From Vibrio sp. JPW-9-11-11 (GTDB taxonomy: Bacteria > Pseudomonadota > Gammaproteobacteria > Enterobacterales > Vibrionaceae): 64,000 nt of DNA. The position numbers and the translations under genes are program-made. The stretch spans positions 124,001 to 188,000 of the forward strand of contig NZ_SZQJ01000007.1 in NCBI RefSeq assembly GCF_013369335.1, written 5' to 3'. Numbering within the stretch: position 1 is the stretch's first letter; each line of letters opens with the position of its first letter. Positions 1-9,738 of this stretch are shown one piece after another. Below the pieces are notes generated by a model. That model saw only the letters and a program-made list of their open reading frames with translations. It was not told where the DNA came from and did not search any database.

Positions 1-75
1 CCATAAAAAAGCAATCATCCATGCGTCTATTGGCGGTGCAAATAAAAGAATACCATCCTATAAAATAGCGGATTT

Positions 76-103
76 ATAAAAAACGCCGGGCAAGCCCAGC
101 GCA
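76..103 (-). terminator. Rho-independent terminator downstream of dapB
   Basis: Read on the minus strand, an 8-bp GC-rich stem (CGCTGGGC / GCCCGGCG, one G-T pair) with a 2-base centre is followed by a run of six T. It lies about 60 bases past the dapB stop and would end that transcript. The remaining bases to the window edge hold no gene; in relatives carA often follows dapB, so they may be part of its upstream region. Confidence 0.8.
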
Positions 104-163
104 TAATTATTTAAATACCAGCTTTTTTCAGCTTAATTTCGGTGTTGAGGAATCTCACTATGG

Positions 164-1033
<870 letters not shown>

Positions 1034-1063
1034 CTATCAACATTCACCTAGGGTTACTAGACG

Positions 1064-1462
1064 TTAAGCAAACTCTTTTATCACTCGCTCGACAATCGCA
1101 ACATTGGCTTCTGGAAATACGTAATCACTCAGTGCCGCGACGGCAACCCACTCACCTTGTTGACCTTCTTTGCCAAAGGGCTGTCCTTCAAACTGAGTGA
1201 CGGTCATAAAGTCAAATTTTAAGGCTTTGTCTGAGTAATCAAATTCTAAGTGTTCAAACAGACGTTGCTCAGTAGTGGTGATACCAATTTCTTCTTCTAA
1301 CTCACGAACCATCGCTTGTTCGATCGTTTCACCTTGCTCTACTTTCCCCCCAGGAAACTCCCAAAAGCCGCCTTTGTGTTTGTCATCGGGACGTTTAGTA
1401 ATAAACACTTGGGATTTATCTTGGTTAAAGATAATAGCCGCAACAATATGGACTCTTTTCAT
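1064..1462 (-). CDS. mutT: 8-oxo-dGTP diphosphatase MutT (Nudix hydrolase)
   Basis: MutT sanitises the nucleotide pool by hydrolysing 8-oxo-dGTP to the monophosphate, preventing A:T to C:G transversions. The 132-residue protein carries a full Nudix signature at residues 39-61 (G-x5-E-x7-RE-L-x-EE-x-G-I), with metal-binding glutamates at about 54, 57 and 58. The length matches E. coli MutT (about 129). AGGAAA precedes the ATG. It lies downstream of secA, as in E. coli, but a terminator between the two suggests it has its own promoter in the 230-base gap. Confidence 0.96.
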   Translation of the reverse strand: MKRVHIVAAIIFNQDKSQVFITKRPDDKHKGGFWEFPGGKVEQGETIEQAMVRELEEEIGITTTEQRLFEHLEFDYSDKALKFDFMTVTQFEGQPFGKEGQQGEWVAVAALSDYVFPEANVAIVERVIKEFA

Positions 1463-1533
1463 CGGATTTCCTATTTACTTTCTCTTGCCATGCCCTGCAT
1501 AGTGGCTGACTTATGTTTAGATAACCATTAGAT

Positions 1534-1562
1534 ACAAAAAGAGCCGCCTAAGCGACTCTTAA
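1534..1562 (-). terminator. Terminator between secA and mutT
   Basis: On the minus strand a 9-bp stem (AAGAGTCGC / GCGGCTCTT, one T-G pair) with a 4-base loop is followed by five T. It lies about 130 bases past the secA stop and 70 bases before the mutT start. Confidence 0.8.
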
Positions 1563-1692
1563 TTAGTGTTATAAGTTTTGCATGAAACTAAGCTGTAACG
1601 CTATCAATGCTAGGCGATGGCACAGAGCTTACGCCAGTAAGTGAGCACCATCAACACAGCAGTTATGTGTTACAGCAACGATTCATCAAACC

Positions 1693-4419
1693 TTATGCGA
1701 TTTTACCGTGACACTGCTTGTACTTCTTACCACTACCGCAAGGACAAGGTTCGTTACGGCCAACTTTACGCTCTTCACGAACCATCGGCTGATGTGCCCC
1801 CTCTGAAGATTCTTCACCATCGGCCAGTTGGTTTTCAGCACTAGCATGTTGAGCTTGTGCCCGACGCGCCGCTTCTTCCGCTTGCGCTCGACGTTGCTCT
1901 TCCATACGCTCCACTTCTTCTTGCTGCTGAACTCGTACTTTAGACAAAATCGTAATCACATCTGACTTGAGCGCTTCTAATAACCCTTCAAACAGTTCAA
2001 ACGACTCTCGCTTGTACTCCTGTTTTGGGTTTTTCTGAGCATAGCCACGCAGATGGATGCCTTGACGAAGATGATCCATTGCGGCTAAGTGCTCTTTCCA
2101 CAATGTATCGAGTGTTTGCAGCATCACAGACTTCTCGAAATTACGTAGCACTTGAGCACCTACCACTTCTTCTTTCTGTTTGTATACTGCCACAGCGGTA
2201 TCGATGATCTTCTCGCGTAGTGCTTCTTCGTAGAGCTTATCATCTTCTTCAAGCCATTGTTTAACTGGCGCGTCGATATCAAAATCGTTTTTCAGACGTT
2301 CTTGCAGCCCTTCAATATCCCACATATCTTCTAATGATTGCGGTGGGATATATTCGTCAATAACGGCGGTCAAAACATCATGACGGTTGTGGTCGATCAT
2401 CTCGCTGATATCTTCCACACTCATAAGCTCATCACGAAGTTCGTAAACCACTTTACGTTGATCGTTAGCCACGTCATCGTACTCGAGTAGCTGTTTACGG
2501 ATATCGAAGTTACGACCTTCCACTTTACGTTGAGCTTTTTCAATTGAACGAGAGAGCATCTTGGATTCGATCGCTTCACCTTCATCCATACCGCTTTGGA
2601 TAAGGCTCGCCATGCGATCTGAGGTGAAGATGCGCAATAGCGAGTCTTCCATTGATAGATAAAAACGTGAAGAGCCTGCATCACCCTGACGACCAGAACG
2701 GCCACGTAACTGGTTATCGATACGACGCGATTCATGTCGCTCAGTACCGATAATGTGCAGACCACCCGCTTCTAGCACTTGGTCATGGACAATCTTCCAC
2801 TGCGCCTTGATCTCATCGATCTGCGCTTGAGTTGGGTTATCCAGCGCTTCAAGCTGTGCCTGCCAACTGCCGCCCAATACGATATCGGTACCGCGACCAG
2901 CCATGTTAGTCGCGATGGTCACCGCACCAGGCGTACCTGCCTGAGCAACAATTTCAGCTTCACGCTCATGGAACTTAGCATTCAGAACGTTGTGCTTAAT
3001 TTTGGCTTTCTTGAGTGCATTGGATAACAGTTCTGATTTCTCAATCGAAACCGTACCCACCAACGTCGGTTGACCTTTAGCCACACGCTGTTTGATGTCT
3101 TCAATAATCGCGTTGAACTTTTCCGCTTCGGTTCGGTACACCATATCCGGCATATCGTCACGAATCATAGGTTTGTTGGTTGGGATAACCACGGTTTCCA
3201 AACCATAGATAGACTGGAACTCAAATGCTTCGGTATCTGCAGTACCTGTCATACCTGACAGCTTTTCATACAGACGGAAGTAGTTCTGGAAAGTAATAGA
3301 CGCCAGCGTCTGGTTTTCATTCTGGATCTTAACGCCTTCTTTGGCTTCTACCGCTTGGTGTAAACCTTCAGACCAACGACGACCAGGCATCGTACGACCC
3401 GTATGTTCATCGACGATCACGACTTCGCCATCTTCATTAACGATGTAGTCGACGTTCTTCTCGAACAACACGTGCGCACGCAGTGCAGCATTGACGTGAT
3501 GCAAAAGGCTAATGTTAGTAGGAGAGTATAAGGTATCGCCTTCTTCCATTAGGCCATTATTGATCATCAGCTCTTCGACAAATTCTTGTCCCGTCTCGGT
3601 CAGGTAAACCTGTTTTGACTTTTCATCAACGGTATAGTGGCCATCGCCGCGGTACTCTTCTGAATCTTCTTTGTCTTGCTGTTTGAGCTGGGGAATGAGC
3701 GTGTTGATACGCGTATAGAGGTCCGAGCTATCCTCTGCAGGACCGGAGATAATCAATGGGGTACGGGCTTCGTCAATCAGGATAGAGTCCACTTCGTCGA
3801 CCACAGCGAAGAAACGCTCGCGTTGGACACGGTCTTCTGCGCGAAACGCCATGTTGTCGCGCAAGTAGTCGAAGCCAAACTCATTGTTGGTTCCGTATAA
3901 GATGTCTGCTTGGTAGGCGGCTTTCTTTTCATGCGGCGGCATGTTTGGTACGTTGATACCAACCGTCATGCCTAAAAATTCGAACAGGACGCGGTTGGTT
4001 TCTGCATCACGCTTCGCTAAGTAGTCGTTGACAGTGACAACATGCACTGCACCTTGTAATGCATTGAGGTATGCTGGCAAGGTCGCGGTCAAGGTTTTAC
4101 CTTCACCAGTGCGCATCTCCGCGATCTGACCTGCGTTTAACACCATACCACCAATCAACTGAACGTCGAAATGGCGCATGCCGTAAACGCGCTTAGAGGC
4201 TTCACGTACAGTCGCGAAGGCTTCTGGTAGAAGTTTATCTAGAGTTTCACCCTGTTCTAAACGCTGACGGAATTCAACAGTTTTTGCTTTTAGCTCTTCA
4301 TCGGAAAGTGCTTCAAACGTAGGTTCGTAATTATTAATCTCTTTTACAATTTTTCTCAGGCGGCGCAGTGTTCGGTCATTGCGACTGCCAATTACCTTTG
4401 TCAGTAGCTTAGTTATCAT
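1693..4419 (-). CDS. secA: Protein translocase ATPase SecA
   Basis: SecA is the ATP-driven motor that pushes unfolded preproteins through SecYEG. The 908-residue protein has Walker A GEGKT (105-109), the DEVD Walker B variant (208-211), the preprotein-crosslinking and second nucleotide-binding domains, and the C-terminal SecB/lipid-binding zinc motif [13 protein letters not shown] (Cys892, Cys894, Cys903, His904). Length is normal for Gammaproteobacteria. The gene is divergent from dciA. No SecM-like arrest peptide is seen upstream; the leader instead holds a perfect 16-base palindrome and a larger hairpin (see findings). E. coli secA is controlled by secretion-responsive translation, so a leader device would be plausible here. 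Confidence 0.98.
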   Translation of the reverse strand: MITKLLTKVIGSRNDRTLRRLRKIVKEINNYEPTFEALSDEELKAKTVEFRQRLEQGETLDKLLPEAFATVREASKRVYGMRHFDVQLIGGMVLNAGQIAEMRTGEGKTLTATLPAYLNALQGAVHVVTVNDYLAKRDAETNRVLFEFLGMTVGINVPNMPPHEKKAAYQADILYGTNNEFGFDYLRDNMAFRAEDRVQRERFFAVVDEVDSILIDEARTPLIISGPAEDSSDLYTRINTLIPQLKQQDKEDSEEYRGDGHYTVDEKSKQVYLTETGQEFVEELMINNGLMEEGDTLYSPTNISLLHHVNAALRAHVLFEKNVDYIVNEDGEVVIVDEHTGRTMPGRRWSEGLHQAVEAKEGVKIQNENQTLASITFQNYFRLYEKLSGMTGTADTEAFEFQSIYGLETVVIPTNKPMIRDDMPDMVYRTEAEKFNAIIEDIKQRVAKGQPTLVGTVSIEKSELLSNALKKAKIKHNVLNAKFHEREAEIVAQAGTPGAVTIATNMAGRGTDIVLGGSWQAQLEALDNPTQAQIDEIKAQWKIVHDQVLEAGGLHIIGTERHESRRIDNQLRGRSGRQGDAGSSRFYLSMEDSLLRIFTSDRMASLIQSGMDEGEAIESKMLSRSIEKAQRKVEGRNFDIRKQLLEYDDVANDQRKVVYELRDELMSVEDISEMIDHNRHDVLTAVIDEYIPPQSLEDMWDIEGLQERLKNDFDIDAPVKQWLEEDDKLYEEALREKIIDTAVAVYKQKEEVVGAQVLRNFEKSVMLQTLDTLWKEHLAAMDHLRQGIHLRGYAQKNPKQEYKRESFELFEGLLEALKSDVITILSKVRVQQQEEVERMEEQRRAQAEEAARRAQAQHASAENQLADGEESSEGAHQPMVREERKVGRNEPCPCGSGKKYKQCHGKIA

Positions 4420-4739
4420 TTGCTATGAATCTCTCTTTATTCAGATCGGGCCCGATCTACTTTTAATGCCTTCAGTCTCTAACAGTTTTGAACTAAGAAT
4501 ACTGAGATAAATCACTTTACTCAGATATTGAGATGAGAATGATAGATTTCAAGGCTTGTATTGCTATAAGTGGCGCATAGTTTATGAAATTTTCCCTCGA
4601 ACAACCAATAACATGACGATTTGTTTGAACCACTCTTAATTTTTGGCTGCTATCTGAGGTAACTTTATTCAACCTTTGCTCTATCTTCGATGCAAACCAT
4701 TGACTAAAATAGCAAGGTTCACTGAAATTGAGGCATGTC
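4420..4739. promoter_or_regulatory. secA-dciA divergent intergenic region with leader hairpins
   Basis: This 320-base AT-rich region separates the divergent secA and dciA starts and must hold both promoters. Two symmetric elements lie on the secA side. One is a perfect palindrome AGATCGGGCCCGATCT at 4443-4458, 24 bases upstream of the secA ATG. The other is a hairpin at 4502-4524 whose arms are CTGAGTAAA and TTTATCTCAG (read toward secA), with one bulged T. I could not settle on convincing -35/-10 boxes for either gene. Confidence 0.5.
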
Positions 4740-5189
4740 ATGAGAGATCACCGCCCCACGCTTGGCGATGAAATAATCGCCGATTCAAGATTGTCACAAC
4801 TCCAGCAACACGCTCAAGAGATCTTAATGATCAACAAGGCACTTCGCACGATCCTTCCCAGAGGCACGGAACAACATTGCCGCGCGGCAAACCTTCGCGA
4901 CAACCAACTGATCCTTGAAGTTGCCAGTGCCTCGATCAAAATGAAGATCGACTATGAACGACTCAACATTCTTAGCCAGTTAAGGGCGCAAGGTTTCGCT
5001 CGTTTGATTGCCGTCTCGGTACAGATCAACCCAGAACTTTATCGTGCAGAACAAGAACGGCAGCAAACGGCTAAACCGCGAGACCCTATCTCGGCCACCG
5101 CGGCGCAATATCTCGAGATGATCGCAACTGGCGCATCACCGAAAGTCAAAGCACGTTTAGAAAGCTTGGCGAAACTCGCCAAACGATAG
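4740..5189 (+). CDS. dciA: DciA, DnaB helicase-loading factor (DUF721)
   Basis: This 149-residue basic protein belongs to the DUF721/DciA family. In bacteria without DnaC or DnaI, DciA interacts with the replicative helicase DnaB and helps load it at the origin; Vibrio cholerae DciA is a studied member. The family domain covers the N-terminal two thirds (about residues 10-105), and the C-terminal tail is rich in Lys, Arg and Ala, consistent with a disordered DNA-contacting extension. The ATG at 4740 is preferred over the in-frame TTG four codons upstream because GAGG lies 6 bases before it. It diverges from secA, a common gammaproteobacterial arrangement, and ends at a bidirectional terminator shared with lpxC. 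Confidence 0.9.
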   Translation: MRDHRPTLGDEIIADSRLSQLQQHAQEILMINKALRTILPRGTEQHCRAANLRDNQLILEVASASIKMKIDYERLNILSQLRAQGFARLIAVSVQINPELYRAEQERQQTAKPRDPISATAAQYLEMIATGASPKVKARLESLAKLAKR

Positions 5190-5195
5190 CAACAA

Positions 5196-5224
5196 AAAAA
5201 GCCAGACAAGTGTCTGGCTTTTCA
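5196..5224. terminator. Bidirectional terminator between dciA and lpxC
   Basis: An inverted repeat AGCCAGACA / TGTCTGGCT is flanked by seven A on the left and TTTT on the right, so it can act for dciA (plus) and more strongly for the lpxC end of the cell-wall cluster (minus). Confidence 0.88.
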
Positions 5225-5240
5225 ATCGTTTAATTTGGTT

Positions 5241-6158
5241 TTACGCAACAACCATATTAGGTTCAGCAAACGCCACTGGCGAGGTTTCTTCTTCTTCGAA
5301 TGTAACCCACTCCCACGCTTCTTGATCTGCTAGAACAGAGCGTAGTAGTTGGTTGTTTAGGCCGTGTCCTGATTTGAACGCACGGAACTCACCGATAATA
5401 GGATGACCACACATGTAAAGGTCACCAATCGCATCTAAAGCCTTATGGGTCACAAACTCATTGTCGAAACGCAGGCCTTCTTCGTTGAGGATACGGTACT
5501 CATCGAGGACAATGGCACAATCGAAGCTGCCACCCAGACATAAGTTTTGCGACTGAAGATACTCAATATCGCGCATGAAACCAAAGGTGCGTGCGCGAGA
5601 GATCTCTTTAACGAAGCCCTGAGAAGAGAAGTCAAAACGCAAATGCTGTTCGTCAGATTCAATCGCCGGATGGTTGAACTCGATTTCAAAGTCCATACGG
5701 AAACCGTTAAAAGGCACAAACTCCGCCCATTTGTCACCGTCTTCAAAACGGACAGGTTTTTTGATGCGAATGAAACGTTTAGGTGCGTTTTGTTCTTCGA
5801 TACCTGCTTGCTGCAGTAGGAAAACGAACGGACTCGCACTGCCATCCATAATTGGAATTTCTGGAGCGTCCACTTCGACAACGATATTGTCAATTCCCAT
5901 GCCTGATAGTGCGGCATTTAAGTGCTCAACAGTAGAGATACGCACACCCGCGTCGTTGACCAGTGCGGTACACAGCATGGTATCGCGAACAGACTCAGGA
6001 TCCGCAGGAAAATCAACTGGCGGATTGACATCAGTACGACGATAAATGATACCTGTGTTAGCAGCGGCTGGGCGAAGAGTCAGCGTGACTTTACGACCAG
6101 AGTGGAGACCCACACCAGTTGTTTTCACTATTTCTTTCAGAGTACGTTGTCTGATCAT
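5241..6158 (-). CDS. lpxC: UDP-3-O-acyl-N-acetylglucosamine deacetylase LpxC
   Basis: LpxC is the committed zinc-dependent step of lipid A synthesis. The 305-residue protein, identical in length to the E. coli enzyme, has the zinc ligands His79, His238 and Asp242, catalytic Glu78 in STVEH, and His265. The start at 6158 is chosen because GAGG lies 8 bases upstream and the N-terminus [11 protein letters not shown] matches the family; the frame stays open for 20 more codons. The C-terminus ends in small apolar residues (...MVVA), recalling the E. coli tail recognised by FtsH, so turnover by FtsH is plausible but unproven. It lies at the 3' end of the dcw cluster with its own strong promoter. Confidence 0.98.
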   Translation of the reverse strand: MIRQRTLKEIVKTTGVGLHSGRKVTLTLRPAAANTGIIYRRTDVNPPVDFPADPESVRDTMLCTALVNDAGVRISTVEHLNAALSGMGIDNIVVEVDAPEIPIMDGSASPFVFLLQQAGIEEQNAPKRFIRIKKPVRFEDGDKWAEFVPFNGFRMDFEIEFNHPAIESDEQHLRFDFSSQGFVKEISRARTFGFMRDIEYLQSQNLCLGGSFDCAIVLDEYRILNEEGLRFDNEFVTHKALDAIGDLYMCGHPIIGEFRAFKSGHGLNNQLLRSVLADQEAWEWVTFEEEETSPVAFAEPNMVVA

Positions 6159-6188
6159 CTGCTTTGCCTCAGTAAAAGTGCTACATAT

Positions 6189-6215
6189 CACGGTCAATAG
6201 GCGATATTGACCGTG
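6189..6215 (-). promoter_or_regulatory. Inverted repeat over the lpxC transcription start
   Basis: A perfect 11-bp inverted repeat (CACGGTCAATA / TATTGACCGTG) with a 5-base centre lies immediately downstream of the lpxC -10 box. The predicted +1 falls inside its promoter-proximal arm. It could be an operator, or a hairpin present only in read-through mRNA from ftsZ. There is no T-run, so it is not a standard terminator. Confidence 0.6.
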
Positions 6216-6216
6216 C

Positions 6217-6244
6217 ATGCTACCACAAAATTGAACAGTGTCAA
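6217..6244 (-). promoter_or_regulatory. Sigma-70 promoter for lpxC
   Basis: On the minus strand a consensus -35 TTGACA (6239-6244) is followed after 16 bases by -10 TAGCAT (6217-6222). The predicted start is near 6210, about 50 bases before the lpxC ATG. The -35 box lies just past the ftsZ stop. Confidence 0.7.
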
Positions 6245-6256
6245 ATTGTAGCTATT

Positions 6257-7486
6257 TTAGTCAGCTTGACGACGCAAGAACGCAGGGATATCGAGATAAC
6301 CGCTCTCTTTATCGGCTTTAGGTGCTGCACTTTGGCCGGCACCTGAGCTCGACGGTGTTGTCGTTGGCTGAGGAGTAACCTGAGGTTTCTCTTGCAAAGT
6401 TGATGCCGGCTTTTCTTCCACTTTATTGACACTCTGCTGAGCAGCGGTCGATTGTGGTTGAGCTTGTGGCTGGGCAACAGGAGCGACTTTCGCTTTGCCA
6501 CCCGCAACTAGCGTGATGTCAGGTTTCTTCTCATTGCCAATCCCGGTGGCAACCACTGTTACGCGGATTTCATCAGCCATATCTGGGTCTAATGAAGTAC
6601 CGATAACAACGGTAGCGTTGTCTGATGCAAAAGCTTTCACCGTATTACCTACAGTTTCAAACTCATCTAAACGCATGTCTAGACCTGCGGTGATGTTGAC
6701 TAATACACCGCGTGCACCAGCAAGATCGATATCTTCTAGAAGTGGACTAGAAATAGCCATTTCTGCCGCTTCTTCAGCGCGATCTTCACCTTTAGCAACA
6801 CCGCTACCCATCATGGCATGACCCATTTCCGACATCACTGTGCGGACATCCGCAAAGTCGACGTTGATCATGCCCGGACGAGTAATCAGTTCAGCAATAC
6901 CTTGTACTGCATTCTTTAATACATCGTTCGCACTCGCAAAGGCTTCGAGTAGTGTAATACCACGACCAAGTACTTTGAGTAGCTTCTCGTTTGGAATCGT
7001 AATTAACGAATCTACGTGTTTTGAGAGCTCTTCAATACCCTGCTCAGCAAAAGCTAAACGCTTTTTACCTTCAAAGCTAAATGGTTTAGTTACTACAGCA
7101 ACAGTCAAGATGTTCAGTTCTCTTGCTACTTCTGCAATCACTGGGGCTGCACCTGTACCAGTACCACCACCCATACCAGCTGCGATAAATACCATATCGG
7201 CACCACTCAGCTCTTCTTTAATGCGATCGCGATCTTCGAGAGCTGCGTCACGGCCAACTTGAGGGTTTGCACCTGCACCAAGTCCTTTAGTGATATCGCC
7301 ACCAATCTGAATAACGCTATTCACGCTGGTTTTACGAAGTGCCTGCGCATCAGTATTAATACTAATGAACTCAACACCTTCGATGGATTCACGCACCATG
7401 TGTTCAACGGCGTTACCGCCACCGCCACCAACCCCAACGACTTTAATTACTGCATCGTCAGACATTTCCATCATCGGTTCAAACAT
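6257..7486 (-). CDS. ftsZ: Cell division tubulin homologue FtsZ
   Basis: FtsZ polymerises with GTP into the mid-cell ring that organises the divisome. The 409-residue protein has the tubulin signature GGGTGTG (106-112), a core GTPase to about residue 318, a long Gln/Pro/Ala-rich flexible linker, and the C-terminal peptide [14 protein letters not shown] that binds FtsA, ZipA and other partners. GGAG lies 8 bases before the ATG. It follows ftsA by 30 bases and is the last division gene before lpxC. Confidence 0.99.
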   Translation of the reverse strand: MFEPMMEMSDDAVIKVVGVGGGGGNAVEHMVRESIEGVEFISINTDAQALRKTSVNSVIQIGGDITKGLGAGANPQVGRDAALEDRDRIKEELSGADMVFIAAGMGGGTGTGAAPVIAEVARELNILTVAVVTKPFSFEGKKRLAFAEQGIEELSKHVDSLITIPNEKLLKVLGRGITLLEAFASANDVLKNAVQGIAELITRPGMINVDFADVRTVMSEMGHAMMGSGVAKGEDRAEEAAEMAISSPLLEDIDLAGARGVLVNITAGLDMRLDEFETVGNTVKAFASDNATVVIGTSLDPDMADEIRVTVVATGIGNEKKPDITLVAGGKAKVAPVAQPQAQPQSTAAQQSVNKVEEKPASTLQEKPQVTPQPTTTPSSSGAGQSAAPKADKESGYLDIPAFLRRQAD

Positions 7487-7516
7487 GTGTTATCTCCGTT
7501 TTTCCTGCTGCTCAGG

Positions 7517-8779
7517 TTAAAACTCTTTTTGTATCCAATTACGCAAGCGATCAAACAAACTGGTCACAGAGCTACGAGCGGGCTCGTTATACTCAGTCTC
7601 ATCATTTATTTGTGCATCCCTCGCATAATGAAGTAAACCAACTGCCGTAGAATGATACGGCTCTTTGACGTAATCGGTTAGGCCGCTTACCTCTAATGGC
7701 TTGCCGACTCTAACTTGGTTGCGGAATACACGCTCCGCACACTCTACCAATCCTTCAATTTGTGCCGCTCCACCTGTGAGCACCACACCTGCGGCGAGAT
7801 GGTGTTTAATCCCCTCTTCACGCAGTTTTTCTTGCACGGTATCGATAGTTTGGTTAACCAGTCCCATAAGCTCAGTATAACGAGGCTCAATCACTTCAGA
7901 CAAAGTTTGTCTTTGTAAACTGCGTGATGGGCGTCCGCCAACACTTGGAACGTTAACCGTATCATCTTTACTGACTAACTCACTCAGTGCGCAGCCATAC
8001 TTCACTTTAATCTCTTCAGCGTCGCTCACTGGCGTGCCAAAAGCAAAAGCGATATCGCTGGTGACCGCATTCCCCGCATAGGAAAACACTTCTGTGTGAC
8101 GCAGAGCGCCGCCGGTCCAAATAGAGACATCCATCGTACCAGCACCAATATCAACGACACAAACACCGAGTTCACGTTCGTCTTCAGTAATGACGGCGTT
8201 ACTTGCCGCTAAACCGGAGTAAACGAGATGTTCAACTTTCAGCCCACAACGTTCTACCGCTTTGATGATATTTCTTGCCATATCATTATGACAAGAGATC
8301 AAGTGCACACTCACTTCCATGCGCACTCCTGATAAACCTAGCGGGTTTTTAATCCCTTCTTGGTAATCAATCGTAAATTCTTGAGGGATAACATGCAGAA
8401 TGCGTTGCTCATCGCCAATCTTGATCGATTTGGCGGTATGAATCGCTCTATCCATGTCCTCTTGAGAAACCTCTTCATCTGAAATGGTTCCCATCCCCTT
8501 TTCGATACGGCTGGCGATATGTTTACCTGAAAGTGAAATAAACACATTGGTAATATCACATTCAGCCATCAATTCAGCTTGGTCGACTGCTCTTTGCACC
8601 GACTTTACGACGGACTCGAGGTCATTCACGCCGCCCTTATCCATCCCTCGGGAAGGGCTACTGCCTGCGCCAATTATATTGATTTGACCATCAGGCAATA
8701 CTTCACCTACGAGAGCCGATACGGTTGCAGTGCCTATATCAAGACCAACAATAATGCTGTCATCAGCGGTCTTAGTCAT
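7517..8779 (-). CDS. ftsA: Cell division actin homologue FtsA
   Basis: FtsA is an actin-fold ATPase that tethers FtsZ to the membrane and activates later divisome proteins. The 420-residue protein has the phosphate-binding segments VGLDIGTATVSALVGE near the N-terminus and DIGAGTMDVSIW in the middle, plus the SHS2/FtsA-specific domain between them. The C-terminus ends in an amphipathic stretch (about FDRLRNWIQKEF) that fits the membrane-targeting sequence. It overlaps the end of ftsQ by 8 bases, which suggests coupled translation. Confidence 0.99.
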   Translation of the reverse strand: MTKTADDSIIVGLDIGTATVSALVGEVLPDGQINIIGAGSSPSRGMDKGGVNDLESVVKSVQRAVDQAELMAECDITNVFISLSGKHIASRIEKGMGTISDEEVSQEDMDRAIHTAKSIKIGDEQRILHVIPQEFTIDYQEGIKNPLGLSGVRMEVSVHLISCHNDMARNIIKAVERCGLKVEHLVYSGLAASNAVITEDERELGVCVVDIGAGTMDVSIWTGGALRHTEVFSYAGNAVTSDIAFAFGTPVSDAEEIKVKYGCALSELVSKDDTVNVPSVGGRPSRSLQRQTLSEVIEPRYTELMGLVNQTIDTVQEKLREEGIKHHLAAGVVLTGGAAQIEGLVECAERVFRNQVRVGKPLEVSGLTDYVKEPYHSTAVGLLHYARDAQINDETEYNEPARSSVTSLFDRLRNWIQKEF

Positions 8780-9554
8780 CTGTATTCTCTTGTTCTAACT
8801 CTTGTTCAGGGAACCAACCAATGGCGGCACCCGTATCATACCTGAGGTCGATGTAGCTCACTTTTTGAGTGTCACTACCCAAATTCTTATAAAGAGAGAC
8901 AAATCTTTCGATCCGCTCTTGTAACGACTCTTTACCTAGTTCAAGACGAATACCATTATCGAGAATGATCTGCCAAGCTCGGCGGTCGTTTAAAACCAAA
9001 GAGGTAATGGTCAAGTTCAACGTAGTAAACTTGGGGCTGATATCGCGCCAAACATCGAGCACCTCTTGGTTTGTATCAATAGGACCGTACAGTTTGACCC
9101 GTTCTTGCTCGAGTTTACCAATGTCACCATCAAATATTTGACCTTGGTCGTTAAGTAGTGCGTTGCCATTCCATATCGCCTGGGCTTGGTGTTCCGTTAA
9201 AAACACTTTAACGGTATCTGGCCACTGCTTGCGAATCGATGCATGAGAAACCCACGGGATTGACTCAGCAACCTGCTGCAACACATTGACATCTTGTGAC
9301 ATAAATGTGCCCACATGCCCCAGTTGCGCGAACGCTCGCTGGACATCGAGTGCAGACACATAATGTAACTCACCTTGCAGTACGATTTTCGAGAGAGGGA
9401 GACGCTGGTCATCCCACATCCAAGAGATTGTTGAATAGAGGAGAGAGCCAATTAACAACAAAACCACCAGTAAAAAGCCGCCTCCGGCGAGATGCTCTTT
9501 TACTCGTGGTGCAGAGGTCATGCGACGGCTTTCATTAAAAGCACTTTTAATCAA
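8772..9554 (-). CDS. ftsQ: Divisome bitopic protein FtsQ
   Basis: FtsQ joins early and late divisome parts by binding FtsL-FtsB and FtsW-FtsI. The 260-residue protein has a short cytoplasmic N-terminus, one membrane segment (about residues 28-47, rich in Leu and Val), a POTRA domain beginning near residue 55, and the beta domain. The start appears to be TTG at 9554, preceded by AAGGA with a 9-base gap; an internal ATG at codon 12 (9521) is the alternative. In many relatives ddlB sits between murC and ftsQ; here the 184-base gap carries a promoter instead. Confidence 0.95.
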   Translation of the reverse strand: MIKSAFNESRRMTSAPRVKEHLAGGGFLLVVLLLIGSLLYSTISWMWDDQRLPLSKIVLQGELHYVSALDVQRAFAQLGHVGTFMSQDVNVLQQVAESIPWVSHASIRKQWPDTVKVFLTEHQAQAIWNGNALLNDQGQIFDGDIGKLEQERVKLYGPIDTNQEVLDVWRDISPKFTTLNLTITSLVLNDRRAWQIILDNGIRLELGKESLQERIERFVSLYKNLGSDTQKVSYIDLRYDTGAAIGWFPEQELEQENTDD

Positions 9555-9640
9555 AGTCCATAGTCCTTGCTGTTCGCTCGCTTATTATCCCTATTCCGTC
9601 TCGTAAAAACAGAGGCAAAAGCACTTACTTTAACCTTCGG

Positions 9641-9668
9641 ATTATACTGGCGTCACTCAAAGTATCAA
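9641..9668 (-). promoter_or_regulatory. Strong sigma-70 promoter for ftsQAZ
   Basis: On the minus strand -35 TTGATA (9663-9668) and a perfect -10 TATAAT (9641-9646) are 16 bases apart. The predicted start is near 9634, about 80 bases before the ftsQ start. It lies in the 184-base gap between murC and ftsQ that otherwise holds no gene, and would allow ftsQAZ expression independent of upstream dcw transcription. Confidence 0.8.
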
Positions 9669-9738
9669 ACACTGAAAGTGATAAATCTCTACTTAAAATG
9701 CAATAAGTGACGCAAAGTGTTAAAAATCGCTGTTTAAC

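Noticed and set aside
4517-4741. A 74-codon open frame on the minus strand directly upstream of secA, considered as a SecM-like leader peptide.
   Set aside because: It has no signal peptide, no arrest-like proline/glycine end and no clear ribosome site, and lies in AT-rich promoter DNA where chance frames are common.
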